Of a stretch of DNA of 64,000 bases, positions 32,943-43,693 are shown in pieces. The DNA comes from JAMXLO01 sp963749575 (GTDB lineage Bacteria; Pseudomonadota; Alphaproteobacteria; Acetobacterales; Acetobacteraceae), in assembly GCA_963749575.1 (NCBI GenBank), contig CAVVNM010000008.1:186001-250000 (forward strand). The letters run 5' to 3'. The notes under the pieces were generated by a model. The model saw only the letters and a list, made by a program, of their open reading frames with translations, made no database searches and was not told the origin of the DNA. Every line of letters begins with the position of its first letter. The stretch's first letter is position 1. The position numbers and the translations under genes were made by a program.

Positions 32943-35900
32943 TCACGCCGGAACAGCTTCCACCTGCGTGCCGGCATGTGCAGCGTCGACCAAACGTTGC
33001 ACGGCTGGATAGTCGACCTTGCCGGTGCCGAGCAGCGGAAGCGATGGCACACATAGCACCGCACGCGCCACCACGATCTCCGGAATCATCTGCGCCCTGG
33101 CGTGAGCGAGGATTTCCCTCACGTCGGCGTTCTGCCGAGTCGTCACCAACAGCAGAGACTCCCCCTTGCGCGGATCGGGCAGGCTGATCACCGCGTGCTG
33201 CGCGTCGGGCCACAGCGACGCCACTTGCGCTTCGGCAGCCGCCATCGACACCATCTCGCCGCCGATCTTGGCGAAGCGCTTCGCCCGGCCGACGATTGTA
33301 ACGAAACCGGCGCCATCGACCGACACGATGTCGCCGGTGTCGTACCAGCCGTCCTCCGGCGGCTCCAGCACGCCGGGTGCTGTTTCGCGCAAATAGCCGA
33401 GCATAACCGTCGGCCCGCGTACCAACAGTCGGCCTCCGGTCTCGATGCCGGCGACCGGCGCAAGCCGCCATGCAATGCCCGGCAGGAAGCGCCCTACGGT
33501 GCCGGGACGGCTCTGCATCGCTGTGTTCAGCGCGAGTACCGGCGATGTTTCGGTGGCGCCATAGCCTTCCAGTACACGCGTTCCGAAGCGGTCGGCGAAC
33601 CGATGCCTGGTCTCCTCGCGCAGCCTCTCAGCACCGGCGAAGATGTAGCGCATGGCGTAGAAATCATACGGATGCGCATAGCGCGCCCAACCGTTCAGGA
33701 ACGTGTCGGTGCCGAAGCAGATTGTCGCGTCGGTGTCGTAGACCAGTGCGGGCACGATGCGGTAGTGCAACGGGGTCGGGTAGTGGAACGTGCGCACCCC
33801 GGATATCAGAGGCAGGATCATACCACCGGTCAGACCGAAGGCGTGAAACATCGGCATGGCATTGAACACGATGTCGCCGCCATGGAAATCGATCAATGAG
33901 GCAACCTGCGCGCAGTTGGCGAGCAGGTTGCGATGGCTGAGCACCACGCCCTTCGGTGCACCCTCCGATCCGCTGGTGAACAGCACCACCGCCGGCGCAT
34001 CCGGATTGGTCGCTGCGCCGGGCAGGCGTCGTGCCCGCCGTGCGTCGCGTTTTGCGCGCAGTTTCGTGCGCAGGCCGATCGACGCGCGCACATCTTCCAG
34101 CCAGACGAAGCGCACCTCCTCCGCCATGCGCTCCACGACCCTGGTGAGCCGACCTTTCTCGACGAAGGTGCGGCTCGAAATTACGGTGCTCACACCGGCG
34201 GTGCGGCAGGCTGACAGCATCGCGGCAGCACCGGCCGAGATATTCAATAGGCAAGGCACGACGCCGAATGCCTGGAGGCCCATGAACGCCACCATCGAGC
34301 CGATTGCGTTCGGCATCAGCAACGCGACATGCGTCTCTGCCGCCGTGACGCCCGACAACGCGCGGCCGAGCGCGGCTGAACCGACCACCACCCGGTCGTA
34401 GCTGGTCGGCGCGCGCCCAGTGTCCTCGGCAATGATCGTCCGCGCACCGTACATTTCGCGCGCATCCAGCAATGCGGCGAACAAACTCTTGCCAGTTTGC
34501 TTCGAGCGGAACACGGCGTCCACCATCGCGTCCTGCAAGGCGCGGCCGGTTGCCTCGCGACGCTGGCGCGGCGTCAGGCTTTCGCCGTGCGGCGGCGCCA
34601 AAGTGACCGGGGGCAGGATGTTCAATCGAACCGGCGGGAACCAGCGCAGACGCAGCCTGCCGCGCATGCGGCTGAAACGGCTGAATTGCAAGCCCTCGAT
34701 GCAGATTGGCACCACCGTCGCGTGTGACTTGTCCGCCACCATGGCAGCGCCTTCATAGACCTTCATCAGCCCGCCGGTGCGCGTCATGCGACCCTCGGGG
34801 AAGATCATCAGCTTGCGCCCGTGATCGCGCACCGCCTCGACCATGCGCTTCACCGAGTAGGGTGACTGGACGTCCACCGGGAAAGTTTCGACCGCGACGA
34901 GGAGCGGCTTGAAGTACCACTTCGCGGCCTGCGCGGTGTGGATCGCGAAGGTCGGGCTGTCGGGCAGGCAGGCCGCGATCAGGCACGCGTCGAGATACGA
35001 CTGGTGGTTGGAGACGATCACCATGCGGTTGCCTGCAGCCTTGTAGTTCTCCAGGCCGTGCACCTGCAGGCGGTGGAAGCGATTGAAGTACCATCGTAGC
35101 ACCGCGCGATAGACCGCGTGCGGCAGGATGCGAATGATCCACAACGCAACGAAGAAATTGGCCGCGGCGGCGATGTGCAGCACCGCGGGCGCGCGCAGGC
35201 CCAGCGCGGCGAGCGAAGCGGCGGCCGCGGCACCGGCCACCATGAACAGCGCGTTCATGATATTGTTGGCCGCGATCATGCGCGAACGCTCGGATGGCGC
35301 GGCCGAGTCCTGGATGATGGCGTATAGCGGTACGGAAAAGATGCCGCCGCACGCGGCCAGCAGGAACAGATTGGCGATCATCCGCCAACCGGCGAATGAG
35401 GTCAGCGCCGCGGCGGCTGTCGCGATGCTGCCGGCGGATGCTGCCGCCGAAGCAAAGTCCCAGCAGAACAGCGAGATGCCGAGTGCGGCGAACGGCACCA
35501 GTCGCGCCGACACCTCGCCGTGCAGCAACCGAGCGCACTGCACGGAGCCGACACCGACGCCGACGGCGAACACCGACAGCAGCAGCGTAAGCACGGTGCC
35601 GTCGGAGTGCAGCGTGTCGCGCGCCACCACCGGGAACTCGGTCATCAGCGTGGCGCCGATGGTCCAGAACCAGGACAGGCCGAGGACCGACAGCCAGATC
35701 GGGCGGATCGCAGCGGCGTGGCGGGTCACACGCCAGGTTTCGATGAACACATTGGGCGTGATGCGCAGCGATGGATCGGCTGCCTGCGAAGCGGGGATCC
35801 TGACGGCCCCGAACAGCCCGAGCAAAGCGAGCGCGATGCCGGCCGCGCCGACCCAGGCGGTGCCGTGTGGCAACAGCACCAAGGCGCCGCCCACGACGGT

Positions 35901-36371
35901 GCCGCAAACGATCGACAGGAACGTGGTCGCTTCGATTACGCCATTTCCGGCGACCAGTTCGTGCTCGGCGAGATGCTCGGGCAGCAGGCCGTATTTCACC
36001 GGGCCAAACAGCGTCGCCTGCACACCTAGCCCGGTCAGCACGATGAGCAGACCTGGCACGCTCTCGGTCAGGAACGCCACAACGGCGGTGGCCATAAGCA
36101 GCAGTTCGGCCAGCTTGTAGACCAGGATGACGCGTGGTTTCGAAAACCGGTCGGCAAGCTTTCCCGCAGTAGCGGACAGCAGAACATAGGGCGCGATGAA
36201 CAGTGCGCCGGCCAGTGCGGACAGCGCGGTGCCGCCGATGCCGAGCTGGAACAGCGCCAGCACGACCATCGCGTTCTTCACCAGGTTGTCGTTGAGCGCG
36301 CCGCAGGACTGCGTGAGTGCGAGAGGCCACAGCCGCCGTGTCTTCAGCAACCCGAGCGGTGACGCCGACAC
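32943..36371 (-). CDS. Trifunctional LplT-PlsC-acyl-ACP synthetase fusion (Aas-like)
   Basis: About 1142 residues with three fused units. (1) An MFS lysophospholipid flippase-like domain (residues 1-420; helix 1 LALTQSCGALNDNLVKNAMV and later helices). (2) A 1-acyl-glycerophosphate acyltransferase domain with NHQSYLD (HX4D) and FPEGR around 450-640. (3) An AMP-binding acyl-ACP synthetase with LFTSGSEGAPKGVVLSHRN and GYGATETSP and a GWYDTGD motif. The fusion recycles lysophospholipids: flip, activate fatty acid, re-acylate. It is widespread in alphaproteobacteria. Convergent with the SDR; start ATG 36371. Confidence 0.9.
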   Translation of the reverse strand: MSASPLGLLKTRRLWPLALTQSCGALNDNLVKNAMVVLALFQLGIGGTALSALAGALFIAPYVLLSATAGKLADRFSKPRVILVYKLAELLLMATAVVAFLTESVPGLLIVLTGLGVQATLFGPVKYGLLPEHLAEHELVAGNGVIEATTFLSIVCGTVVGGALVLLPHGTAWVGAAGIALALLGLFGAVRIPASQAADPSLRITPNVFIETWRVTRHAAAIRPIWLSVLGLSWFWTIGATLMTEFPVVARDTLHSDGTVLTLLLSVFAVGVGVGSVQCARLLHGEVSARLVPFAALGISLFCWDFASAAASAGSIATAAAALTSFAGWRMIANLFLLAACGGIFSVPLYAIIQDSAAPSERSRMIAANNIMNALFMVAGAAAAASLAALGLRAPAVLHIAAAANFFVALWIIRILPHAVYRAVLRWYFNRFHRLQVHGLENYKAAGNRMVIVSNHQSYLDACLIAACLPDSPTFAIHTAQAAKWYFKPLLVAVETFPVDVQSPYSVKRMVEAVRDHGRKLMIFPEGRMTRTGGLMKVYEGAAMVADKSHATVVPICIEGLQFSRFSRMRGRLRLRWFPPVRLNILPPVTLAPPHGESLTPRQRREATGRALQDAMVDAVFRSKQTGKSLFAALLDAREMYGARTIIAEDTGRAPTSYDRVVVGSAALGRALSGVTAAETHVALLMPNAIGSMVAFMGLQAFGVVPCLLNISAGAAAMLSACRTAGVSTVISSRTFVEKGRLTRVVERMAEEVRFVWLEDVRASIGLRTKLRAKRDARRARRLPGAATNPDAPAVVLFTSGSEGAPKGVVLSHRNLLANCAQVASLIDFHGGDIVFNAMPMFHAFGLTGGMILPLISGVRTFHYPTPLHYRIVPALVYDTDATICFGTDTFLNGWARYAHPYDFYAMRYIFAGAERLREETRHRFADRFGTRVLEGYGATETSPVLALNTAMQSRPGTVGRFLPGIAWRLAPVAGIETGGRLLVRGPTVMLGYLRETAPGVLEPPEDGWYDTGDIVSVDGAGFVTIVGRAKRFAKIGGEMVSMAAAEAQVASLWPDAQHAVISLPDPRKGESLLLVTTRQNADVREILAHARAQMIPEIVVARAVLCVPSLPLLGTGKVDYPAVQRLVDAAHAGTQVEAVPA

Positions 36372-36377
36372 CGTTTC

Positions 36378-38165
36378 CTACCAACCTATGGCGTACGCCG
36401 TCCGCCGTGGATCGGCGCCCGCCCATTTCACGCCGGTCCGCAGATCGGACTGGATGGTGCAGGCCGAGCCGGCGAGATACTTCCGCTCCGGCCACCGTTC
36501 CACACGATGCCCCAGTGCCGCCAACGCATCGCAGGTCACCGCAGCACCGACGTCTTCCTCGATACATAGATGACCCGGCCGATAGGAATGCGGCAGCGAC
36601 AACTCCGGCCACGAGTAGGACGCAAAGCGTGGCGCCTCGCAGGCCGATTGCGGGTCCATGGCGAACACTGCCTGGTTGAGGAACACCTGCACCATCGCCT
36701 GGCCGAGCACCTCGCTGCCAGGCGAGCCGAACGGCATCACCAGCTCGCCCGGCTTGATCGCTATCGCCGGGTTGGCCGACATGCGTGGCCGCCGGCCAGC
36801 GCCGACGCGCGCCGGATGGTCCGGCCCGGTGTAGCCGCGCGAACCCCACATCGACACGGTGATCCCGGTGCCCGGCACCACTGGCCCGGCGATCGTCGGG
36901 TCGCTGGGTGTGGCGGCAAATACATTGCCACGGTTGTCGGCAACGCACAAAAAGGATGTCTCCGGCCTGGTATCGGCGATTTCCAGCGGCTTGCCGACGG
37001 AAGGATCGGGGCGCCACGGCGGGATCGATACGCCGCCGACCTCGCCCGCAGGCGGCATGCCGGGCCACGCCTTCGCCGGATCAATTTGCGCGCGCCGCCG
37101 CGCCGCGTAATCATCGGACAACAGAATATGCAGCGGCACGTCGACAAACGCCGGGTCGCCGAAATACACCTCGCGATCTGCGGCGGCGAGCTTCAACGCC
37201 TCGGTTACCGCGTGGACATAGGCAGCGGAATTGTGGCCCATGCCATGCAGATCGAGGCCTGCCAGGATATTCAGAGCCTCCAGCACCATCGGGCCCTGCG
37301 ACCACGCGCCGCAGCCATACACATCGAAATCGCCGAAGCGGATGCGGCAGGGCGGTTCGATCGGGCTGTGGAAAGCAGTGAGATCGCTCTCGGTCAACCA
37401 GCCGCCGTTATCCTGCTGATGACGCAGGATCGCGTTGGCGATGTCGCCTCGATAGAACGCCTCGCGCGCCGCCTTCAGGCCGGCGAGACGACCGCCGCTC
37501 GCATGTGCCCGCTCCTGATCGGCCATGTACTGCAACGTGCGGGCGAGGTCGCTCTGCACGAAGATCTCGCCCACTTTTGGCGGCCGTCCATTGGGCAGGA
37601 AGATGGCGGCGGTGCTCTGCCAGTGGCCAAAATCCTTCTCACGGGCGGCTAGCTGCTCGGCCAGGAAAGGATAGGTCGGGAACCCGTCGCGCGCGAAACG
37701 GATCGCAGCCGCTGCGACATCGCCGAACGACATCGTGCCGAAGCGTTCCAGCGCGGTGATCCAGATGCTCGGCGCGGCTGGAACCACGCAGTGGAGCAAA
37801 CCCTCGGGGATGCGACCGCCGTAGTTCCGATGGAAATGCTCGATATCGGCGGCCCGTGGCCAGACGCCGACGCCGCTGATCACGTGCGTCTCGTTGCGTT
37901 CGGCCAGGTGGATCATCACCGGCGCGACGCCGCCGAAGCCGACGAACTCGCTTTCCAGCACGTCGATCGCCAGTCCCGTTGCAACGCCGGCATCGACAGC
38001 GTTGCCGCCGGCTTCGAGAACCTGAAGACCGGCGAGCGAGGCATAGTAGTGGCCTGACACCACCGCATGCCGTCGCGCCATCACAACGGGACGGCGCGAT
38101 CGTCCCGGCCCGAACAGATATGCCGGTTCGGGCAAGCCACTAGCCCGGTTGCTTGTCCTTGTCAC
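36378..38165 (-). CDS. ggt: Gamma-glutamyltransferase family protein
   Basis: 595 residues. A Ntn-hydrolase with an N-terminal GGNAVDAGVATGL segment. The autocleavage threonine is placed at the T in PETSFLCVADNRGNVFAATPS, replacing the TTHYS of E. coli with TSFLC, so the nucleophile is kept but the context differs. PFGSPGSEVLGQAMVQVFLN corresponds to the GSPGG loop. No signal peptide is visible, unlike periplasmic GGT, so it may be cytosolic or mis-started. The GTG start at 38165 overlaps degP by 26 bp; ATG 38081 is an alternative. Confidence 0.8.
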   Translation of the reverse strand: MTRTSNRASGLPEPAYLFGPGRSRRPVVMARRHAVVSGHYYASLAGLQVLEAGGNAVDAGVATGLAIDVLESEFVGFGGVAPVMIHLAERNETHVISGVGVWPRAADIEHFHRNYGGRIPEGLLHCVVPAAPSIWITALERFGTMSFGDVAAAAIRFARDGFPTYPFLAEQLAAREKDFGHWQSTAAIFLPNGRPPKVGEIFVQSDLARTLQYMADQERAHASGGRLAGLKAAREAFYRGDIANAILRHQQDNGGWLTESDLTAFHSPIEPPCRIRFGDFDVYGCGAWSQGPMVLEALNILAGLDLHGMGHNSAAYVHAVTEALKLAAADREVYFGDPAFVDVPLHILLSDDYAARRRAQIDPAKAWPGMPPAGEVGGVSIPPWRPDPSVGKPLEIADTRPETSFLCVADNRGNVFAATPSDPTIAGPVVPGTGITVSMWGSRGYTGPDHPARVGAGRRPRMSANPAIAIKPGELVMPFGSPGSEVLGQAMVQVFLNQAVFAMDPQSACEAPRFASYSWPELSLPHSYRPGHLCIEEDVGAAVTCDALAALGHRVERWPERKYLAGSACTIQSDLRTGVKWAGADPRRTAYAIGW

Positions 38166-39672
38166 CTGATAGCGACAGCGGCACCCACTGCAAGCCGTCC
38201 TGGCGCTGGATCAGCATCAGCACCGACTTGCGATTCTCCTTCTTTACGGTATCCACCTTCTGCTGCACCTCGGCCGGCGACGACACCTCGCCCTGCTGCA
38301 CCTCGACGATCACATCACCTGCCTTCAGGCCGCGTTCGGCGGCCGAACTGTTGGGCGCCACGTCGGTGATCACCACGCCCTTCTGGTCAGTGCCGAGAGA
38401 GAACTTGTCCTTCATTTCCTGCGTGACTGGCGCGAGCTTGATGCCGAGACCGGAAATCTCGGTCGGCTTCTCCGTCTTGTCGTCGGGTGTGGCGGCGGCG
38501 ACCTGCACGTCGTCCGGCTTCTCGGCCAGCGTGGCCTGCACCGTCACCTCCTTACCGTCGCGCCACAGCACGACCGGCACCGACTGGCCCACTTCGGAGT
38601 CGGCCACAATGCGCGGCAGCGTGCGCATCTCTTTCACGTCCTGGTTGTTGAACTTCAGGATGATGTCGCCGTTGCGGATTTTCGCCTTGTCGGCAGGGCC
38701 ACCGTCGTTGACGCCGGCCACCATCGCACCGGTCGAGTCCTTCAGGCCGAGGCTTTCGGCGATGTCCGGCGTCACCTGCTGAATGCGGACACCGAGCCAG
38801 CCACGGCGCGGATGGCCGAAGTCCTTCAGCTGCGCCACGACCGCCTTCACCATGTTGGCCGGGATCGAGAACCCGATGCCGATCGACCCGCCGGACGGCG
38901 AATAGATCGCGGTGTTCATGCCGATAACCTGGCCGTCCATGTTGAACAGCGGACCACCGGAATTGCCGCGGTTGATCGCCGCGTCGGTCTGGATGAAGTC
39001 GTCGTACGGGCCCTGGCGGATGTCGCGCCCGCGCGCTGAAACGATGCCGGCGGTCACCGTGCCGCCGAGGCCGAACGGATTGCCGATCGCCAGTACCCAG
39101 TCGCCCACACGTTCAGCGTCGGAATCGCCGAACTGCACCGCAGGCAACGGCTTGTCCGGCTTCACCTGCAACAACGCGATGTCGCCGGTCTCGTCGCGGC
39201 CAAGCACCTTGGCCTTCAGCGAGGTGTTGTCCTGCAGGGTGACCGTGATCTCATCGGCGCCGTCGATCACGTGGTTGTTGGTCACCACTAGACCGGAGGG
39301 ATCGATGATGAAGCCCGACCCCAGGCTCTGCATGCGTCGGTCGGGAGCAGGCTGGTTGTCGCCGTGCCCGCCCTGCCCACCGGGCTTGTTGCGGTTGAGG
39401 AAGTCCTTGAAGAATTGCTCGAACGGCGAGCCGGGCGGGAACAGCGGGATCTCCGGGCCGGCCCCGGGACCGCCGGCGCGCGCCTGTGCCACCTGGGTGG
39501 ACGAGATGTTCACCACCGCCGGCAGCAATTTGGCCGCCAGGTCTGCGAAGCTGTCGGGTGCCGCCCTGGCAAATGCCGGTTCGGTCGGGGTGCCGACGGC
39601 GAGCGGCATGGCGAACGCCACAGCGAGGGCCAGCGTGGCGGCGCGGGCGGATGGGCAGCTGATCAGGCGCAT
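38140..39672 (-). CDS. degP: Periplasmic serine protease Do (DegP/HtrA)
   Basis: About 510 residues from the ATG at 39672. A signal peptide runs to about residue 37. Protease triad: His134 (TNNHVIDG), Asp164 (GDIALLQV) and Ser238 (RGNSGGPL). Two PDZ domains follow, the first around 290-390 (GWLGVRIQQVTPDIAESLG) and the second 415-510 (GIKLAPVTQEMKDKF...GLKAGDVIVEVQQ). It degrades or chaperones misfolded envelope proteins. It lies downstream of hflKC on the same strand, 62 bp from hflC, so the quality-control proteins are likely co-expressed. Confidence 0.92.
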   Translation of the reverse strand: MRLISCPSARAATLALAVAFAMPLAVGTPTEPAFARAAPDSFADLAAKLLPAVVNISSTQVAQARAGGPGAGPEIPLFPPGSPFEQFFKDFLNRNKPGGQGGHGDNQPAPDRRMQSLGSGFIIDPSGLVVTNNHVIDGADEITVTLQDNTSLKAKVLGRDETGDIALLQVKPDKPLPAVQFGDSDAERVGDWVLAIGNPFGLGGTVTAGIVSARGRDIRQGPYDDFIQTDAAINRGNSGGPLFNMDGQVIGMNTAIYSPSGGSIGIGFSIPANMVKAVVAQLKDFGHPRRGWLGVRIQQVTPDIAESLGLKDSTGAMVAGVNDGGPADKAKIRNGDIILKFNNQDVKEMRTLPRIVADSEVGQSVPVVLWRDGKEVTVQATLAEKPDDVQVAAATPDDKTEKPTEISGLGIKLAPVTQEMKDKFSLGTDQKGVVITDVAPNSSAAERGLKAGDVIVEVQQGEVSSPAEVQQKVDTVKKENRKSVLMLIQRQDGLQWVPLSLSGDKDKQPG

Positions 39673-39734
39673 GGTCAGACTTTCTCTGGAGGACGGACCG
39701 GATATGGTCCGGCGCACGGCGGCTGGCAACTGGA

Positions 39735-40615
39735 CTATTGCCCCGACGGCACCGGCAGCGATTGAAGATAGCGCAGGAATTCGTTGTCCGGGGTGAGAAC
39801 CAGACGGGCGTTGCCGGTCTCGAAAGCGTCGCGGTAGGCCTGCAGCGTCCGCCAGACCGAGTAGAAGCTCGGCATCCTGCTGATAAGCCTTGGCAAAGGT
39901 GCGGCTCGCCTCCGCCTCGCCTTCGCCGCGCAGCCGGTCCGCGGTGGCGCGCGCATCGGCCAGCAGCACGGTCCGATCACGTTCGGCGTCGGCGCGGATG
40001 CGCGCCGCGGCCTCAGCTCCCTCGGCGCGTGCCTGCGCCGCCACGCGCTGCCGTTCCGACTGCATACGCGAGAGCACCGCCTTGGTATTCTCGTCCGGCA
40101 GGTCGGCGCGGCGGATCCGCACGTCCTCGATCGACACGCCGAAACCCCGCATCTCGACGTTCACCTGGTCGCGGATCGTCGCCATGATCTGATCGCGCCT
40201 GGCCGACAGCACGTCGAGCAGCTTGTTGTTGGCCAGCACCCGGCGCAGCGATGCCGAGACAATGGAGTTGAGCCGGCCGCGGATGCCGTCCTCTGCCGGA
40301 CCGACCGACTGATAGTACAGCAGCGGGTCGGTGATGCGGAACAGCGGTGAAGCTGTCCACCACCAGCCGGCGCTGGTCGCCCAGGATGACCTGCTCGCCC
40401 GGCAGTTCAAGATTGAGCAGCCGCTTGTCGAAGGTGATCACCGTCTGGATGAACGGGGTCTTGGTGTGCAGTCCCGGCTGCGCGATCACCCGAACAGGCT
40501 GGCCGAACTGGGTGATCAGCACCTGCTCGGTCTGATCGACCGTGAACAGCGATGAATCCACCAGCACGAACAGCACCACCAGAACGGCGATGACGACGAT
40601 CGCGATGCGGCTCAT
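39735..40615 (-). pseudogene. hflC: HflC protease-modulator (SPFH), frameshifted
   Basis: The N-terminal membrane helix (IAIVVIAVLVVLFVLVD) and FTVDQTEQVLITQFGQPVR match HflC, as does the SPFH body (RITDPLLYYQSVG, LNSIVSASLRRVLANN, VEMRGFGVSIEDVRIRRADLP). At about 40345 the frame shifts, and again at about 39865 before the C-terminal YSVWRTLQAYRDAF. Two single-base corrections restore an about 293-residue HflC. Its ATG overlaps the hflK stop (ATGA). HflKC restrains FtsH. Confidence 0.7.
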
Positions 40616-41866
40616 CGCGGCGCCGCCTGGGATGGTCCGGGGGCCGCGGCGGTCGACGGCGCGCCACCGGGTGTCGTCGGTCGCGGCGTTGCCGGTGCCG
40701 GCAGATTGAGCGGCAGGAACGGCACCAGGCCCTTCAGCCTGTCATCCACCACGAGCGCCGACGAGTGGGTCAGGATGTCCTGCATCGTCTCGAGATACAT
40801 GCGCCGCAGCGTCACGTCCTTCGCGGTCTGATACGCCGCCAGCACCGAAAGGAAGCGCTGCGTCTGTCCGGTCGCCTGCGCGATCGAGGCCAGCCGCGCG
40901 CCCTGCCCTTCCGCGACAATGCGCGCCGCGTCGCCGCGGGCGCGCGGCACGATGTCGTTGCGATAGGCCTCCGCCTCGTTGCGCAGGCGCTCCGCGTCGG
41001 TGTTGGCGCGCTGCACATCGACGAAGCTTTCCACCACCTCGGCCGGCGGATCGACCCGCTGCAACTGCACCTGGGTGACCTCGACGCCCGATTTGTAGTT
41101 GTCGAGGATCTGCTGCGTCTGGTGCAGCACGTCGTTCTCGATCTGCGCGCGCAGTTCGGTCAGCGCCGGCTGGATCGGGGTGCGCCCGATCACCTCGCGC
41201 ATCGAGCTTTCCGCCACCGCCTTGACGATCAGCGGCGGGTTGCGCGTGTTGAACAGGTAGGCGACCGCGTTGTTGATCTTCCAGAACACCGCGAAGTTGA
41301 TGTCGATGATGTTCTCGTCGCCGGTGAGCATCAGGCTCTCTTCCAGCACGTTGCGCCCGCCCTGGTTGCCGGTGTCGATCTGCGCCGCTGCGTGCGATAG
41401 CCGATCTCGATGCGGTTGATCCGGGTGACCGCCGGCGTCAGCGCCTGCTCGATCGGCCAGGGCATGTGATAATTGAGCCCCGGCAGCGTCGTGCGGTCGA
41501 ACGCGCCGAAGCGCAGCACCACGCCCTGCTCGTCCGGCTCCACGCGATAGATGCCGCTGGCGAGCCACAGCGCCACCACCGCGAGCCCGATCAGCGCGAG
41601 GCCGCGCCCGCCGGTGAATCGGCCGCGCGAACCACGGCCGCCGCCGAGGAGCGAGCGGATATAGGCCTGCAGCCTGCCGATCAGTGCATCGAGGTCGGGC
41701 AGCGGGCCTGGTCCGCCCGGGCGACCGCCGAACGGCCCGCCGGGACCGCCGCCGCCCTGCCCCAAGGTCCGCCACCGCCCGGTGGCCGCTGGCCATTGCC
41801 GCCGCTTCCGCCGGAGCCGCCACCCGACGACCCCCAAGGGCTCGGGCCACCACTGTTCGAGGACAT
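40612..41866 (-). pseudogene. hflK: HflK protease-modulator (SPFH), frameshifted
   Basis: Starts with a glycine/serine-rich N-terminus (MSSNSGGPSPWGSSGGGSGG) typical of HflK. It changes frame near the GGGPGGPFGGRPGG segment and runs through the membrane helix and GIYRVEPDEQGVVLRFGAF. It changes frame again near 41380, then continues EESLMLTGDENIIDINFAVFWKI with the SPFH C-terminus and a proline/alanine-rich tail. Two corrections restore about 418 residues. It forms the HflKC complex with the next gene. It is divergent from mrp. Confidence 0.7.
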
Positions 41867-41991
41867 GCGGACGTTCCTGTGCGATCTCGGCCGCGACGGG
41901 CGTTGGCGGATCGGGCGCCATGCGCCATATCCCGCATGGGCGGCATCACGGCAGCCTGCTTATCGGCCGGCGGCAGGAGGTTTGCAAGCAG

Positions 41992-43109
41992 ATGGCGACA
42001 GCACCGACGGCTGACGGCCTGCGCGACGCGCTGCGCGCGATCACTGATCCCGCCTCCGGCAAGGACATCGTGACCGCCGGGCTGGTCGAGGGAATCGAAC
42101 TGCGCGGCGGCCTGGTGCAGGTGGCGCTGCTGACCGACCGGGCACACGCCGAGGCGATGGAGCCGGTGCGCAGTGCGGTCGAGGCAGCTGCTGTCGCGCC
42201 AGCCCGGCATCACCAACGCCACCGCGGTGCTGACCGCGCACAAGGCGCCGGCGCCTGCAGCGCAGCCGGCCGGGCACAGCCATGGTCACGGCCAGAAGCC
42301 GCCGCTGCTGCTGCCCGACGTGAAGGCGATCGTGGCGGTGGCGTCCGGCAAGGGCGGCGTCGGCAAGTCGACCGTGGCGGTGAACCTCGCGGTGTCGCTG
42401 GCGCGCGACGGGACACCGGACCGGATTGCTGGACGCCGACATCTACGGGCCGAGCCTGCCGCGCATGCTGGGGCTGTCGCGCAAGCCGGAGGTGCGGCAC
42501 GAGAAGATGATCCCGCTACAGGCCTGGGGGCTGTCCTGCATGTCGATCGGCTTCCTGGTCGATGAGGAGACGCCGATGATCTGGCGCGGCCCGATGGTGA
42601 TGGGCGCGCTGGAGCAGATGATGGGCCAGGTGGAGTGGGGGGCGCTCGACATCCTGGTGGTCGATATGCCGCCCGGCACCGGCGATGCGCAGTTGACCAT
42701 GGCGCAGCGGGTGGCGCTGACCGGAGCGGTGATCGTCTCCACGCCGCAGGACATCGCGCTGATCGATGCGCGGCGCGGCGTGCGTATGTTCGAGCGGACG
42801 CGCGTGCCGGTGCTGGGGCTGGTGGAGAACATGAGTTTCTTCTGCTGCCCGGCGTGCGGACATCCGTCGCATATCTTCGGCCACGGCGGCGCGCGGACCG
42901 AGGCGCAGCGGTTGGGCACGGAGTTTCTGGGCGAGGTGCCGCTGCTGCTGGATATCCGCACCGCATCGGATGCGGGGACGCCGATCGCCGCGGCGGCGCC
43001 GGAGAGCGACGGGGCGAAGGCATTTGCCGCGGTGGCCGCGCGGGTATGGGAGAAGGTGTCGGGCGCGGGGGTGGTGCGGAGCAGCGGGCCGCGGATCGTG
43101 ATGGAGTAG
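41992..43109 (+). pseudogene. mrp: Mrp/NBP35 iron-sulfur carrier ATPase, frameshifted
   Basis: Starts at ATG 41992. An N-terminal MIP18-like domain (LRDALRAITDPASGKDIVTAGLVEGIEL) is followed by a frameshift near 42185. Next come the ATPase with the deviant Walker A SGKGGVGKST, a second frameshift near 42420, and then LDADIYGPSLPRMLG, DMPPGTGD and the CCPACGH Fe-S cysteine pair. The corrected protein is about 370 residues and loads or carries [4Fe-4S] clusters. Two errors in a near-essential gene point to sequence error. Confidence 0.7.
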
Positions 43110-43202
43110 TGCGGTCCCACCGAACGTATGACCATCCGCGCAGGGGACGCCGCACCGGCGTTCTTGAATACCGCCCCCATCGGGAACCCGGGAGGCTGGC
43201 TC

Positions 43203-43661
43203 TCACAGATCGAGGGTAAGGTCCAGTTCGTCCCGGATCGGAATACCATGCTCGCCCACAGCGGAGATCGTGGGCTTCTGTACTCTTGCCGCATCAACGG
43301 CTCCCGGCCGCAGCGCCTGCAGTCGGAAGCCACGCCGTTGGTAGAACCGCAGCGCATCCAGGTTATCGTTCGTGGTGGTCAGCCGGAGTAGGTCAAACCC
43401 CTCCAGCCGATCAACGATCGATCGCAGCAGTGCTGTTCCAATTCCTCGATGGCGAGTGAAGGCAGCGATCGCTACCAGCTCAGCAATTGGCCTGTCTCGG
43501 CGGGACACCGCCGCAAGTCCTGCGAAATCACCAGCGATAAAGATATCGCACGCACCGATCGGATAGACTTGCGACCGCACGACGACAGGATCGCCCCACC
43601 GCCTGGCTAACAGTTCGACGGCAACAGAGCGTTCTACTTCATCCGCCAGGCGGACCTGCAC
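43203..43661 (-). CDS. GNAT family N-acetyltransferase
   Basis: 152 residues from a GTG. The acetyl-CoA pyrophosphate loop appears as AFTRHRGIGTALLRSIV, followed by the beta5/alpha4 pair LLRLTTTNDNLDALRFYQRRGF, diagnostic of GNAT. The C-terminal PTISAVGEHGIPIRDELDL is typical of an unnamed subgroup. Substrate unknown. The start codon has alternatives (TTG six bases upstream). It is convergent with the mrp gene. Confidence 0.85.
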   Translation of the reverse strand: MQVRLADEVERSVAVELLARRWGDPVVVRSQVYPIGACDIFIAGDFAGLAAVSRRDRPIAELVAIAAFTRHRGIGTALLRSIVDRLEGFDLLRLTTTNDNLDALRFYQRRGFRLQALRPGAVDAARVQKPTISAVGEHGIPIRDELDLTLDL

Positions 43662-43693
43662 ACAACCCTCCTCGGTCGAACCCGCGTCGCAGC

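Noticed and set aside
35128..36120. 330-codon plus-strand frame within the acyltransferase fusion
   Set aside because: Serine/alanine/proline-rich with no family; it is antisense to the MFS domain of the fusion protein.
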